This document shows positions 15,542 to 24,532 of a stretch of 64,000 bases of DNA, one piece after another. Source of the DNA: Candidatus Melainabacteria bacterium. Lineage in GTDB: Bacteria; Cyanobacteriota; Vampirovibrionia; Obscuribacterales; Obscuribacteraceae. The stretch lies in assembly GCA_003963305.1 (NCBI GenBank), contig RXJR01000009.1, positions 248,150 through 312,149 on the forward strand, read 5' to 3'. Within the stretch, counting starts at the first letter, position 1. Each line of letters starts with the position of its first letter. The translations under genes and the position numbers were made by a program. The notes under the pieces are model-generated. The model was not told where the DNA came from, searched no databases, and worked only from the letters and a program-made list of their open reading frames with translations.

Positions 15542-18019
15542 CTAATCAGCGTCAGTGCCACCGAGTTTGCTGGTCTGGAGCCGCAGCGAATTGGCGATTA
15601 CAGATACCGAACTCAGGCTCATTGCGGCGCTGGCGATCATTGGGTTAAGCAGGATTCCCAGTGAGGGGTAGAGCACTCCCGCTGCCAGTGGGATTGCCAG
15701 AGCGTTGTAAACGAATGCCAGGAAGAGATTTTGTCTGATGTTGGTAAGCAATAAGTGGCTGAGCGTGACTGCGCGGAGCAGTCCTCGCAAATCGCCGTTG
15801 ACTAGCACAATGCCGGCTGCTTCCAGCGCGATATCGGAACCAGCATCCATAGCGATGCCGACGTCTGCTGCACTCAAGGCAGGTGCATCATTGATTCCGT
15901 CTCCAGCCATCGCCACTATGTGTTTGTTCGCTTGTAGCGATTTTATGTAGTTTGCTTTGTCGATGGGTTTAAGGCCCGATTTGGCCTCGTCGATGCCAGC
16001 TTGTGCAGCTATAAAATCTACTGCCTGTTTTTGATCGCCGCTCAACATGATTGTTTTGAGACCGCGTGCTTTTAGTTCGTTCGTTGATTTTTTTGCTGAG
16101 GCTTTAATTTTGTCGCCAGCCGCCAGCACTGCGATTAGCTTGTTATCTGCTTTCAGATACATCAATGTTGCACCCTGAGCCGATGCGGCGGCGATGCGTT
16201 TTTTTGCGGCATCATTTGAAATTAGCTCGGTTCCAGCTGCGTCGTTCGCGGACGGTTCGCCGCTGTCGTTGTGTCTGTGGCTATCGTAGTCGTTGTTGTC
16301 GCTGCTGTTGCTGTTGCTGCTGCTGCTGCTGCTGCTGCTGTCAGCGCCACTTTTGCCTAGAAAATAATTGACACCATCTATTTTTCCAGTGACACCAAAC
16401 CCGGTGAGAGCTTGAAAATCTGTCGACTGTGAAAGCTGCTGCCCCTGTTTTTGCGATGCATTCAAGATGGCGTGCGCAAGCGGATGTTCGCTGCCTTGCT
16501 CTAGAGAGGCGGCTATGCGCAGCGCCTCACTCTCAGTTCCTTCGATTGCGATCGTTTCCAGTAACGTTGGTTTTCCTTCTGTCACCGTTCCGGTTTTGTC
16601 TACGATGAGCGTGTCCACTTTGGCTAAGCGCTGTAAAACCTCAGCGTTGCGAATCAGCAATCCGCTAGATGCTCCTCGCCCGACAGCAGCAATTACAGCC
16701 ATGGGCGCAGCCAGCCCAAGCGCACAGGGGCATGCGACGATTAAGACCGCGATGGAGTTCATCACTGCATTCGTCAATGATTGAGCAACCAATGACCAAT
16801 ATGCAAATGTTGCTATCGCGATCAGGATAACGGTAGGCACAAAATATTCTGCAACTTTGTCGACGTCTTTTTGCATGGGCAAACGACTGCGTTGACCTTG
16901 GTTAACAGCCTGGATTATGCGTGCTAAAACTGTGTTGGCGCCGATTTCCCGGGCTATTATGATGCAGCTTCCGGTGAGGTTAATGGTGCCGGTTGTGACT
17001 GTATCACCAGCAGTCTTGTCGAGCGGCAACGGTTCGCCGGAGAGCATCGATTCGTCAACCGTCGTTGCGCCTTCCGAGACGATTCCATCGACAGGAATTT
17101 TTTCGCCAGGTCGAACTCGTACCGAGTCTCCGACGCGAATTGAATCAATTGTTACATCGACTTCACTGCCGTCAGGTTGAACGACTCGTGCTGTTTTTGG
17201 TGCCAGCGACAATAACTTGCGAATGGCGTTCCCGGTTTGTTCGCGTGCGCGCAATTCCAGAACCTGACCCAAAAGCACCAGTGTGGTGATTGTTGCGCCT
17301 GATTCGAAATAGACCATCGATTCACCGTGCGCCATTGGATTACCGTGCGCCATTAATTGACCGTGCGCCAGCGCGCTGTTCAAGACGTCGGGAAATATGG
17401 TCACAACGCTGCTGTACACAAATGAGATGCCAATGCCCATGCCGATCAATGTGAACATATTCGGGCTGCGATTGAGTATTGAATCCCAGGCGCGCTGAAA
17501 GAATGGTGCACCGCCATAAAATAAAACAGGGATGGAAAGCACCATTTGGATCCATGCACTTGTCTTTTCATCAAAGGGAGAATGTACAGCAGGAATCATG
17601 TCCGGCATACTGAGCGCGAATAAGACAACGGTGAAAATTGCGCTGACAACAAAGCGACGTTGCATGTCGACTAATTCTGGATCAACGGCGTTTGGATCCA
17701 ATGAGCTGATATCTTTCGCTTCCAGTGCCATGCCACATTTCGGGCAAGGTCCAGGCTTAGTTGACAGAACCTCCGGATGCATTGGACAGGTCCATTCTGT
17801 TCCAGGTTTTGCCACTGCCACCACATCTGGTTGCGGCGCAAGATATTTGCCGGGGTCGTTCTTGAATTTTTCCTTGCAACCCGGGTGGCAGAAATAGTAT
17901 CGAGTGCCATCCAGATCGTAACTGGGCGTGCCATCAACCGGTATCACGTCCATGCCGCAGACAGGGTCGAGCATGGCGATCGATTCGCCTTTTGTGGACG
18001 GGGAAAGGTGGTCTTTCAT
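15542..18019 (-). CDS. copA: Copper-translocating P1B-type ATPase with YHS and HMBD domains
   Basis: This 825-residue P-type ATPase exports copper. The N-terminus lacks the usual CxxC HMA domain. Instead it has a YHS domain ([21 protein letters not shown]) and a heavy-metal-binding domain ([18 protein letters not shown]). The ATPase core has LSGEPLP (actuator), ACPCALGL in the metal-binding helix, [11 protein letters not shown] near residue 473 (phosphorylated Asp), SEHPLAHAI and [11 protein letters not shown] Ser/Asn/Asp/His-rich insertion at about residues 557-590 interrupts the nucleotide-binding domain. Two starts are possible: ATG 18019, or the ATG 15 codons later that begins MLDPVCGM. 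It stands divergent from the HEAT-repeat gene and near the copper-storage gene. Confidence 0.9.
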   Translation of the reverse strand: MKDHLSPSTKGESIAMLDPVCGMDVIPVDGTPSYDLDGTRYYFCHPGCKEKFKNDPGKYLAPQPDVVAVAKPGTEWTCPMHPEVLSTKPGPCPKCGMALEAKDISSLDPNAVDPELVDMQRRFVVSAIFTVVLFALSMPDMIPAVHSPFDEKTSAWIQMVLSIPVLFYGGAPFFQRAWDSILNRSPNMFTLIGMGIGISFVYSSVVTIFPDVLNSALAHGQLMAHGNPMAHGESMVYFESGATITTLVLLGQVLELRAREQTGNAIRKLLSLAPKTARVVQPDGSEVDVTIDSIRVGDSVRVRPGEKIPVDGIVSEGATTVDESMLSGEPLPLDKTAGDTVTTGTINLTGSCIIIAREIGANTVLARIIQAVNQGQRSRLPMQKDVDKVAEYFVPTVILIAIATFAYWSLVAQSLTNAVMNSIAVLIVACPCALGLAAPMAVIAAVGRGASSGLLIRNAEVLQRLAKVDTLIVDKTGTVTEGKPTLLETIAIEGTESEALRIAASLEQGSEHPLAHAILNASQKQGQQLSQSTDFQALTGFGVTGKIDGVNYFLGKSGADSSSSSSSSNSNSSDNNDYDSHRHNDSGEPSANDAAGTELISNDAAKKRIAAASAQGATLMYLKADNKLIAVLAAGDKIKASAKKSTNELKARGLKTIMLSGDQKQAVDFIAAQAGIDEAKSGLKPIDKANYIKSLQANKHIVAMAGDGINDAPALSAADVGIAMDAGSDIALEAAGIVLVNGDLRGLLRAVTLSHLLLTNIRQNLFLAFVYNALAIPLAAGVLYPSLGILLNPMIASAAMSLSSVSVIANSLRLQTSKLGGTDAD
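16305..16345. repeat. GCT/TGC trinucleotide repeat inside copA (polyserine)
   Basis: A run of TGC/GCT triplets on the + strand encodes consecutive serines in CopA on the minus strand. It lies inside an otherwise hydrophilic Ser/Asn/Asp/His insertion. Such a repeat can change length by replication slippage while keeping frame. Confidence 0.75.
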
Positions 18020-18087
18020 ATACTACGTTTGATTAGTGTTGCTCGGAGTCGGTGCGAGCATGCCCACTAAATAGTACATGGAGTTTT

Positions 18088-19071
18088 ATGCCGGAACCCA
18101 CTCTCAAGCAAATTTTTCTAGCATCGGTAATGCTGTTTGGGGCTCCTTTCGCGGCTTTAGCTGCAGCGGATGCTGGTGAGAGTTATAAAGGACTGGAATA
18201 TTTCGGTTCATCTCAGCTCACAACGATGGAACTGGAGAAGATTCTTGCTCTCAAACCCGGAGCCAGCTTAATTCAGGTCCAGAAAGCTCTGGATCGGTTG
18301 GACAAATCCCTGGAAGCGCGGCACATTCCGAACAATCTGGAGGTTGTTGCCGGCGAGCCTGGCTCTGTCTTCATAAGTGTGGACATTCTAGATAGTTCAA
18401 ATGAGACTGTGCCGACTCGGAAACTTAAAAATCCCCGACACGTTCTGGTCCGCAGCGAAAAACCGTTCATCGTCCTAGATGAGCTGACCAAAAGGCTCGA
18501 AAAGCTTACGCAAGAGGGGCGAACGTGGTCTGAGTCGTATCGTGACGGCTGCAAGTATTACTCTGATGAACCGTCCAATCAGTGTGTCGCTGAGATTGAA
18601 CGATTTGCTCCTGACATGCGCGAGGAGCTTCTTGCGGTAGTGGAAAGCGATCCTGACGCGACCAGGCGGAGGAAGGCAATCGAACTGCTCGGTTGGTCAG
18701 GCGAAGTGCCGTATACGGCTAATCGTCTTACCGATGCTTTTGACGATAGCGACCCGAAGGTTAGAGTTGCCGCAATCAAGTACGTCTTTCCGAGACTGTC
18801 GATGCTTCCTGAAGATTATCCATACATACGCCTGGTTCAGGCTGCATCTAGAGAGTTGAACAGACCCTCTCATCAAGATCGTTCCAAGGCGCTCTACGTA
18901 CTGCTGTGGCTTGCGAAGAAGAACGTGCTTTTCGTGCGTGACATCAAGCAGCTAGACGAGGCAAGGCTCAAGCAGCTTGCTAGCGATAGCGTTTTGCCTA
19001 CGGTCAAAGTTCCAGCTCAGCAGTTGCTTGACATTATTGCCCAGTGGGATAAGGGACCACTCAGCCAGTAG
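18088..19071 (+). CDS. Secreted HEAT-repeat protein with POTRA-like N-terminus
   Basis: This protein has a signal peptide (IFLASVMLFGAPFAALAAA). Residues 35-110 look like a POTRA-type fold (LTTMELEKILALKPG, LIQVQKALDRLDK, VFISVDILDSS). The C-terminal part contains HEAT-like pairs (RRRKAIELLGWSG, DDSDPKVRVAAIKYVF). POTRA-like domains bind partner proteins at envelope surfaces; the assignment here is by pattern only. I use ATG 18088, preceded by GGAG. Its promoter region is shared with divergent copA, but no metal motif is seen. Confidence 0.55.
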   Translation: MPEPTLKQIFLASVMLFGAPFAALAAADAGESYKGLEYFGSSQLTTMELEKILALKPGASLIQVQKALDRLDKSLEARHIPNNLEVVAGEPGSVFISVDILDSSNETVPTRKLKNPRHVLVRSEKPFIVLDELTKRLEKLTQEGRTWSESYRDGCKYYSDEPSNQCVAEIERFAPDMREELLAVVESDPDATRRRKAIELLGWSGEVPYTANRLTDAFDDSDPKVRVAAIKYVFPRLSMLPEDYPYIRLVQAASRELNRPSHQDRSKALYVLLWLAKKNVLFVRDIKQLDEARLKQLASDSVLPTVKVPAQQLLDIIAQWDKGPLSQ

Positions 19072-19272
19072 TTAAGTGACGTATTGATTTCCGTACTCAG
19101 CGATTGCGCTGCTCGTGAACGAATTAAGCTTGCGCTGCAGGCAGTAGTTTCGGACCTTCAGGGATTAGTCCGATAAATAATGTTTGGAGCCGTTATGTTG
19201 ACAAGCGTACGGGTATTAATCAATTAGCCGGTGGGAGTGGTTGCAGCCTCTTTAATAGACCACATGTCGTGA

Positions 19273-19304
19273 GGGCGCCCCATCCACCGGCGCCCTTTCT
19301 TTTT
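19273..19304 (+). terminator. Hairpin terminator with a competing upstream stem
   Basis: GGGCGCC (19273-19279) pairs with GGCGCCC (19289-19295), followed by TTTCTTTT. Upstream, GCCGGTGG (19227-19234) is complementary to CCACCGGC (19284-19291), which overlaps the 3' arm of the terminator. The two stems exclude each other, as in an attenuator. No + strand gene follows for about 475 bases, so this may simply end the 18088-19071 transcript or a short RNA. Confidence 0.55.
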
Positions 19305-19365
19305 GAATATTTTCGCCAGGTCTCGCGGCACCGTTGGTGGTGTACGGCTCAGTGGTCGTTTCGAT

Positions 19366-19674
19366 TTAGACGACACGCCCTCTGCCATCGTAAAGCAGCC
19401 TTTCAACAGGCTTTCCACCCACAAGATGCTGTTCGACTATCTCTTTGCAGTCGGTAGGTTGCACTTTTGCGTACCAGGTCGACTCGGGATAAACAACGAT
19501 GAGTGGACCGTTTCCACATTGATCGAAACAGCCGGCCTTGTTGATGCGAATCTTTTTCTTCAGTCCGCGATCGGCGATTTCCTTGCGCAAAGCGTCGCAA
19601 ACTTCGTTGGCACCTTCGTTCGGACATACCTTTCCGCTCGTGCAGACGAAAACATGCTTCTCGAATACTTCCAT
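19366..19674 (-). CDS. Thioredoxin-like [2Fe-2S] ferredoxin
   Basis: This is a 102-residue protein of the thioredoxin-like 2Fe-2S ferredoxin family. The cluster ligands are visible: Cys in VFVCTSGKVCPNEG, and KAGCFDQCGNGP further on (C-x3-C). The family pattern IRINKAGCFDQCGNGPLIVVYPE is nearly complete. It carries electrons in the cytoplasm; the partner enzyme is not apparent. I chose ATG 19674, with AAGGAA eight bases upstream, over ATG 19710. A possible 54-residue basic frame starts inside its 3' end and is described under findings. Confidence 0.85.
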   Translation of the reverse strand: MEVFEKHVFVCTSGKVCPNEGANEVCDALRKEIADRGLKKKIRINKAGCFDQCGNGPLIVVYPESTWYAKVQPTDCKEIVEQHLVGGKPVERLLYDGRGRVV

Positions 19675-19779
19675 AATCAGGTTTCCTTCGTGGTTAAACT
19701 CAACCAACAACTCTTTGCGCTTGCCGATCTTTGATGTTGAACATTCAATTATTCATCTTATGATCAACCTGGGCAACTA

Positions 19780-19808
19780 TTGACCACTCTATCGGTTGCT
19801 TCTATAGA
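19780..19808 (+). promoter_or_regulatory. Sigma-70-type promoter for rplJ-rplL
   Basis: TTGACC at 19780-19785 and TATAGA at 19803-19808 are separated by exactly 17 bases. Transcription would start near 19815, leaving a leader of about 345 bases before rplJ. This is the best promoter match in the window. Confidence 0.75.
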
Positions 19809-20008
19809 GCTTTAGCTCAATGTGTTGACGAAAGCTCGCAAGTGACCGGGTCAACTCTTAAGAAAGTCTTACAGCTGCTTATAGAACCGGAACGAAGGGT
19901 TGACGCATATACGCATTACTGGCAGAATGACCCATTGCGCTTATGCGTAGACCGCAGACAGCACGGTGCCTGGCTTGCAACAGTCAGACCTAATGATCCA
20001 CAAGGGTC

Positions 20009-20118
20009 GCCGGCTCGAGGTCACAAACGACAGCATCAGTCGAAAGACAGCAATAGTCGAAGGGAGCATACTCCCTTATTTGTGATCCCGGCGGAAAATC
20101 GTTTCCCCTGGGATTTTT
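20009..20118 (+). promoter_or_regulatory. Ribosomal protein L10 leader with terminator/antiterminator
   Basis: Two mutually exclusive structures are visible. The first pairs GCCGG (20009-20013) with CCGGC (20088-20092) and GGTCACAAA (20019-20027) with TTTGTGATCC (20079-20088), enclosing a GGGAG/CTCCC hairpin (20062-20075). The second is a terminator-like stem of GATCCC (20084-20089) with GGGATT (20110-20115), followed by T residues. In known L10 leaders, the L10-L12 complex binds the leader and lowers expression. Position and structure fit that mechanism; I have not compared the k-turn region with a covariance model. Confidence 0.7.
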
Positions 20119-20159
20119 CTTTGGGGAACTCAAAGTACTCACGAGTACAGGAGACGTTC

Positions 20160-20687
20160 ATGGCCACCAAAGCACGCAAGCAGGAAATCGTTTCCGAATT
20201 GCATCAATTTTTTGATAACGGCAAGGTCGCCGTTGTAGCTGACGTGACTGGACTTACGGTTGCCGAACTGACACAACTTCGTCGCAAATTGGACAAAGAC
20301 AATGCCAAATGCCGAGTTGCTAAGAACACTTTGGTCAAGATTGCCACAAATTCAAAAGATTTCGAAGCAATCAAATCTCTGGCCAAGGGACCGTCAGCCA
20401 TTATCGTTGGTTACGATGACCCTGCCCAGCCCGCAAAAACTACAGTCGATTTCTTCAAAAGCTTGAAGAAGGGCACCTTGCGCGGCGGAGTTCTCGAAGG
20501 CAAAGCAATTTCTGCTGAAGAAGTTAAAGGCCTGGCTGAACTTCCGTCCAAAGAAGTCTTGCTGTCCAGCATTATGGGCGGTTTGGATTCTGGCGCAAGA
20601 GGCGTCGCTGGATTACTTGAATCGCTCATTCGCGATATCGCTCTCCTTGCTGAGGAAGTGGCGAAGAAGAATGAGTCAGCATCCTGA
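20160..20687 (+). CDS. rplJ: 50S ribosomal protein L10
   Basis: This 175-residue protein matches L10 along its length: VVADVTGLTVAELTQLRRKL, CRVAKNTLVKIA, LAKGPSAIIVGYDDP, LRGGVLEGKAIS and ELPSKEVLLSSIMGGL. The C-terminal helix that binds L12 dimers is present. L10 forms the base of the ribosomal stalk and represses its own operon by binding the leader. The true start is ATG 20160, eight bases after AGGAG; the frame stays open upstream to 19842 only by chance. Confidence 0.96.
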   Translation: MATKARKQEIVSELHQFFDNGKVAVVADVTGLTVAELTQLRRKLDKDNAKCRVAKNTLVKIATNSKDFEAIKSLAKGPSAIIVGYDDPAQPAKTTVDFFKSLKKGTLRGGVLEGKAISAEEVKGLAELPSKEVLLSSIMGGLDSGARGVAGLLESLIRDIALLAEEVAKKNESAS

Positions 20688-20761
20688 ACGCAGGTTCCAG
20701 GATTTTAGTTGCAGCTCGCTGCATTTGACACGTGATTTGAATTGAACAAAGGAGTTTAATC

Positions 20762-21151
20762 ATGGCTACTGCTGTTAATGTCGATGAATTGCTCGAACAG
20801 ATCGGCAATTTGACACTTCTTCAAGCTGCAGACTTGAAAAAGAAAATGGAAGAAAAGTTCGGCGTCACTGCCGCTGCACCTGTCGCTTTCGCTGCTGCTC
20901 CTGGAGCTGGTGGCGGCGCCGGAGCTGCTGCTGAAGAGAAGACCGAATTCGACGTAATCTTGACGTCAGTTGGCGACAAGAAGATCGAAGTTCTGAAGGT
21001 TGTTCGCGAAGTAACCGGACTTGGTTTGAAAGAAGCCAAAGACCTGGTTGACTCTGCTCCTAAGCCATTGAAGGAAAAGGTCAAAAAGGAAGACGCTCAG
21101 CAGATGAAAGAAAAGATCGAAGCTGCTGGCGCAAAGGTAGAAATCAAGTAG
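20762..21151 (+). CDS. rplL: 50S ribosomal protein L7/L12
   Basis: This is a 129-residue protein with the classic two-domain L12 layout. There is an N-terminal dimerisation helix ([28 protein letters not shown]), an Ala/Gly-rich hinge, and a C-terminal factor-binding domain ([42 protein letters not shown]). The C-terminal domain recruits translation GTPases. AAAGGAG lies before the ATG. It is 74 bases downstream of rplJ in the usual rplJL order. Confidence 0.97.
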   Translation: MATAVNVDELLEQIGNLTLLQAADLKKKMEEKFGVTAAAPVAFAAAPGAGGGAGAAAEEKTEFDVILTSVGDKKIEVLKVVREVTGLGLKEAKDLVDSAPKPLKEKVKKEDAQQMKEKIEAAGAKVEIK

Positions 21152-21226
21152 TTTGTACATTTGCCGACCGAATAAGGTATTCTCTGATCATGATCGCGAG
21201 AAGCGCCTGACTAAGGAACGCAAAGT

Positions 21227-23335
21227 ATGAAATGCCCTGGATGCGGACTTTATCACCCGCCACAGTATGAGAAATGTGTCTCATGCGGTGCCAATTTGAA
21301 AAACCAGGCACAACCAAACAATCAAGAAGTGGCGGGACCGTCGGTAGTTACTACTGCGCGACCCGCCACTTTTGATAGTGAGCCTGCACCCGCTAAAGGC
21401 GGCCGAGGCAGGCGCCCTGAAAAGAAGAAGAGTCGAGCCGAGCTGGAGGCCGAATTAGAATTTCAAGATCACGAACGGGCGCCTGAAAATCGGACGGGAC
21501 GCGGGGGCGTTTCCGACCAACAAGTTGCTCGTGATGACAGTTACGTTAGCAAACATGGTTACAACCATAACGAGCAGGTCTCTGGTGCCGAGCAGTATGC
21601 AGGTGCCGAGCAAAGTTCAAGTGATGAGCGGTACGCCGCTGACGATCGCTATACCGGTAGTGATCGGTATGCTGGTGATGGCGGTTACGCCAGTGATCGC
21701 GGTTACGGCGGTGATGGCGGTTATGCTGGTGACGCTGGTGATGGCAGTTACGCCGGTGATGAGCATTACGAAAGCGGATCTACCGCGAGCAGATCGCGCC
21801 GTTATACTTCAGAAAACGAATTTGATATGTCCGAGCGTCCGCCAGATCCTGTGCGGCGCTCTAAACATGTAAAAGGTAATTTCAAAAGTGGTGTGCCCAC
21901 ATCGATGGGGATACTACTGGCGGTGACTGTTTTGCTCATCTCTGCGGGAGCAACATTTTTCTTCGTCACCAAACAGCCCGATGACGAGCGCTTGTATGAA
22001 CAAGGACAGAAGGAGTTGGCAAACGGACAGTATGCATTCGCAGTCACCACTTTGAATAAAGCGCTCTCTTTGCGTAAGAAAGATGGAAAGATTTACCTGG
22101 CTCTGGCTCGTGCTTATGTGGGTGTCGATCAAGTTGAGAAGGCCTGGGATTGTATAAGTCAGGCTCAGCAACTCGGCATGGGCGTCGTCGCTGAACCTGC
22201 ACTGGCATCGGATCTGGCGAATTTTTACCGGCAGCGTGGCAAGTACGAAAGAGCAGTTGAGCTACTGCGTCCGTTAGCGCAGGGAGGCATAGCAGGCAAG
22301 AAAGCGGAGCTCGCCGATCTTGATGCTCTCTGGGGCGATGAATCTCTGCGCGCCGGAAATCTTGATCAGGCTTTGAAATGCTGGGAAGAAGTGCGCGATT
22401 TGCGAGAAGGCTCCAGGTACGGTGAGGCTGATGCGCGCCTGGCGACGATTTACCAGAAGTGCGCAAACACGGCAGCCAACGATAATGATGATGCCAAAGC
22501 TCTCGTCTATTTGAGCAAATTGAATAACATCGCTCAAAACTCTAGAAATTACGAGATGGCATCAGATATTTACGTGCGAACAGGAGAGCTCGAACTGGCT
22601 ATCGATCAGCTTCGCAAAGCCATAAAGATGAGTGCACGCAATCCTGTGCTGGAGAAAAAGCTTTCTATACTTTTGTCTAAACGAGGCAAGGAGCTTCTCG
22701 ACCAGGGTAATACGGATGCGGGCTATGGCTACTTGCAGCAAGCCAAAGAGATGAGCGGCGACAATAAAGTTCCTGAAATCGCTTTGCGCAATGTAGAAAC
22801 TTCGTTTGAAGGACACTATCCCAAGATCAGTGGTGAGGTCTGGAATCCTTCAGAGAAAACGATTAACTCGCTCAATTTGAAAGTAGAGTTGTACGACAAT
22901 CCGACCTCTCGTGTTGTCTGGTTCAAAGATCAAAAGGTTGTAGACGAATTCGTGCCGCCGTTAGGCGCCAAGGATGCAAAACCATTCGACTTTCTGGCTG
23001 GCGAGTCAGTGAGAGCAAATGGTTCAGCCGAATTTAGAATTTATCTTGATGGCACCCTGTACAAGTCTTATCCGATAGGAAAGAAAGATCAGAGTGCGAA
23101 ATCAGATGATGACGGCTCGATCAAAATGACCATTAGTACGCCACTCAAGCCGATTCCAACTGAGAAGCCGCGACTGAAGCCTAAAGCTGCTGCACCGGAA
23201 GATTTGCAGAAATCAGACACGGTGCCCGCTACAGCCCCGGCACCGAGTTTGGTGCCTACAGCTCCTGTGACTGCTCCGACACCGGGCAGAGGCACCAGTT
23301 CTGAGGAGAAGACAATGAAGGATCTCGAGCCGTAG
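21227..23335 (+). CDS. Zinc-ribbon, transmembrane, TPR and FxLYD-domain protein
   Basis: This 702-residue protein has four parts. A zinc ribbon opens it (MKCPGCGLYHPP, KCVSCGANL). A disordered region at about 40-225 contains Tyr/Gly/Asp repeats such as DRYAGDGGYASDRGYGGD. One membrane helix follows at 226-248 (GILLAVTVLLISAGATFFFV). The outside part has several TPR units (250-520) and an FxLYD-like beta domain (FEGHYPKISGEVWNPSEKTI, VELYDNP). It ends in a Pro/Ala-rich tail. The layout suits an envelope scaffold with a cytoplasmic regulatory tail. AAGGA precedes the ATG. It follows rplL by 75 bases but is unlikely to be a ribosomal operon member. Confidence 0.72.
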   Translation: MKCPGCGLYHPPQYEKCVSCGANLKNQAQPNNQEVAGPSVVTTARPATFDSEPAPAKGGRGRRPEKKKSRAELEAELEFQDHERAPENRTGRGGVSDQQVARDDSYVSKHGYNHNEQVSGAEQYAGAEQSSSDERYAADDRYTGSDRYAGDGGYASDRGYGGDGGYAGDAGDGSYAGDEHYESGSTASRSRRYTSENEFDMSERPPDPVRRSKHVKGNFKSGVPTSMGILLAVTVLLISAGATFFFVTKQPDDERLYEQGQKELANGQYAFAVTTLNKALSLRKKDGKIYLALARAYVGVDQVEKAWDCISQAQQLGMGVVAEPALASDLANFYRQRGKYERAVELLRPLAQGGIAGKKAELADLDALWGDESLRAGNLDQALKCWEEVRDLREGSRYGEADARLATIYQKCANTAANDNDDAKALVYLSKLNNIAQNSRNYEMASDIYVRTGELELAIDQLRKAIKMSARNPVLEKKLSILLSKRGKELLDQGNTDAGYGYLQQAKEMSGDNKVPEIALRNVETSFEGHYPKISGEVWNPSEKTINSLNLKVELYDNPTSRVVWFKDQKVVDEFVPPLGAKDAKPFDFLAGESVRANGSAEFRIYLDGTLYKSYPIGKKDQSAKSDDDGSIKMTISTPLKPIPTEKPRLKPKAAAPEDLQKSDTVPATAPAPSLVPTAPVTAPTPGRGTSSEEKTMKDLEP

Positions 23336-23389
23336 TGCCACGGTGGTGCTAAGCACTAGTGGGACAGACAGCAGTGCCGGAGAGCGACC

Positions 23390-24532
23390 TTAGTTTTCTG
23401 GTTCGCAATCGACACTTTTTAAACGCTTTTGAATTTCCTCTTCTATCTCATCAGCATTCAGTTTGTTAGCCAGCATAGTCTCTTCGCAGAGAGTGCGCCA
23501 CTTTGCGCCGGTCAGTCCTATGCGCACAATTACTTCAAAAATTTGTTCGCGAGTCAATGAGCCGTCAGTTGGAATCATCGTTTTCGGTTTTGGTCCGATT
23601 TTTGAAATAGCCTCCGCTTCCCGATCCCGTTCAGCTTTCACAATGTTAGGGTCTGGTTTTGGTGCAGTCTCGGACCGTGGCATCGTACCTGGGCGAGGTG
23701 GGGTCTCTGGTCTGGAAGTGTTTTCTGATCGCGATTGACTTCGTTTAGCGCCTTTGTCGGCTCCCTTTTCATTTTTGGCTTCTGCGGCCTTGTTCTCTCG
23801 TTCGATGAATCTCTGGATTTCGACTCGCACTTTCTCCATGAAGTCATGCTGCGCGTCTTCGAAAGTATCCTGATGTTGAACCGTGCGTGCAGCTATACAG
23901 AAGGCAAGGTCGACGTCGAGTTTGAATGTAAGATTAACGCATAGGCTCAAAGCCAGATGGGCTGCTGTTGCGGGCGCATTTTCGCGTTGACGAGCTTTAT
24001 CAAATCGCTGACCCCAGTTGTCATCCACAGCCTTCACGTCATAGCTGTACAAGCACTTACTTGTGCACATGTCGCATGCTGCCATAGGTCCCATATCTCT
24101 GTTCAGCAGCTTTACCAGCCTGTTCTTCCAGGCTTTGATAACTGAGATGTCCAGGGAGCGATTGTAATCACCGGGAAGAAAACCAGGTGCGATCAATCCG
24201 AACCAGTCCTTCTGGGCTTCTTCGCGTTCTTCGTCGCTCCAGGCGTAGTCCAGAGCTTTTTCATTGAAGTATTTTTCCGTTGCCAGGCTGAGCGAACACC
24301 ATACTGTTTTGATAATGGATGCCTGAGGCGCCAGTGACTGCACTTCGTTGACAATCGAGCTGCGTGCATGAACCAGTTGGGTGGGGTCTAGCAAGGTTTT
24401 CAGGAAGTAGGAGACAAAGGTTCGATAAAATCGTTTGTCATTAACGATTTTGCTTGCCAATTCGTAGATTCCAGGGTCGAAAGCCTCTGGATAATACTCA
24501 TAGCCTGCTGCAGAATGCACGTTCTCGCTCAT
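23390..24532 (-). CDS. Unrecognised protein with a CxxCxxxC motif
   Basis: This is a 380-residue protein I cannot place in a family. Residues 1-230 are mostly helical. CDMCTSKC near residue 152 could bind a metal. A charged, Pro/Arg/Glu-rich disordered segment lies at about 250-310 and includes the repeat-like RPETPPRPGTMPRSETAPKP. A helical C-terminal domain follows (LTREQIFEVIVRIGLTGAKW). There is no signal peptide or membrane segment. The codon use and composition look like those of the neighbours, so it is a real gene. It is convergent with the TPR protein upstream. Confidence 0.6.
   Translation of the reverse strand: MSENVHSAAGYEYYPEAFDPGIYELASKIVNDKRFYRTFVSYFLKTLLDPTQLVHARSSIVNEVQSLAPQASIIKTVWCSLSLATEKYFNEKALDYAWSDEEREEAQKDWFGLIAPGFLPGDYNRSLDISVIKAWKNRLVKLLNRDMGPMAACDMCTSKCLYSYDVKAVDDNWGQRFDKARQRENAPATAAHLALSLCVNLTFKLDVDLAFCIAARTVQHQDTFEDAQHDFMEKVRVEIQRFIERENKAAEAKNEKGADKGAKRSQSRSENTSRPETPPRPGTMPRSETAPKPDPNIVKAERDREAEAISKIGPKPKTMIPTDGSLTREQIFEVIVRIGLTGAKWRTLCEETMLANKLNADEIEEEIQKRLKSVDCEPEN

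Noticed and set aside
16165-16371. Open frame with a polycysteine run on the + strand
   Set aside because: It is the antisense reading of the polyserine repeat in copA. The copA frame carries full P-type ATPase motifs.
19842-20159. N-terminal extension of ribosomal protein L10
   Set aside because: The frame is open but L10 is complete from ATG 20160, which has a ribosome site. The upstream part is leader RNA.
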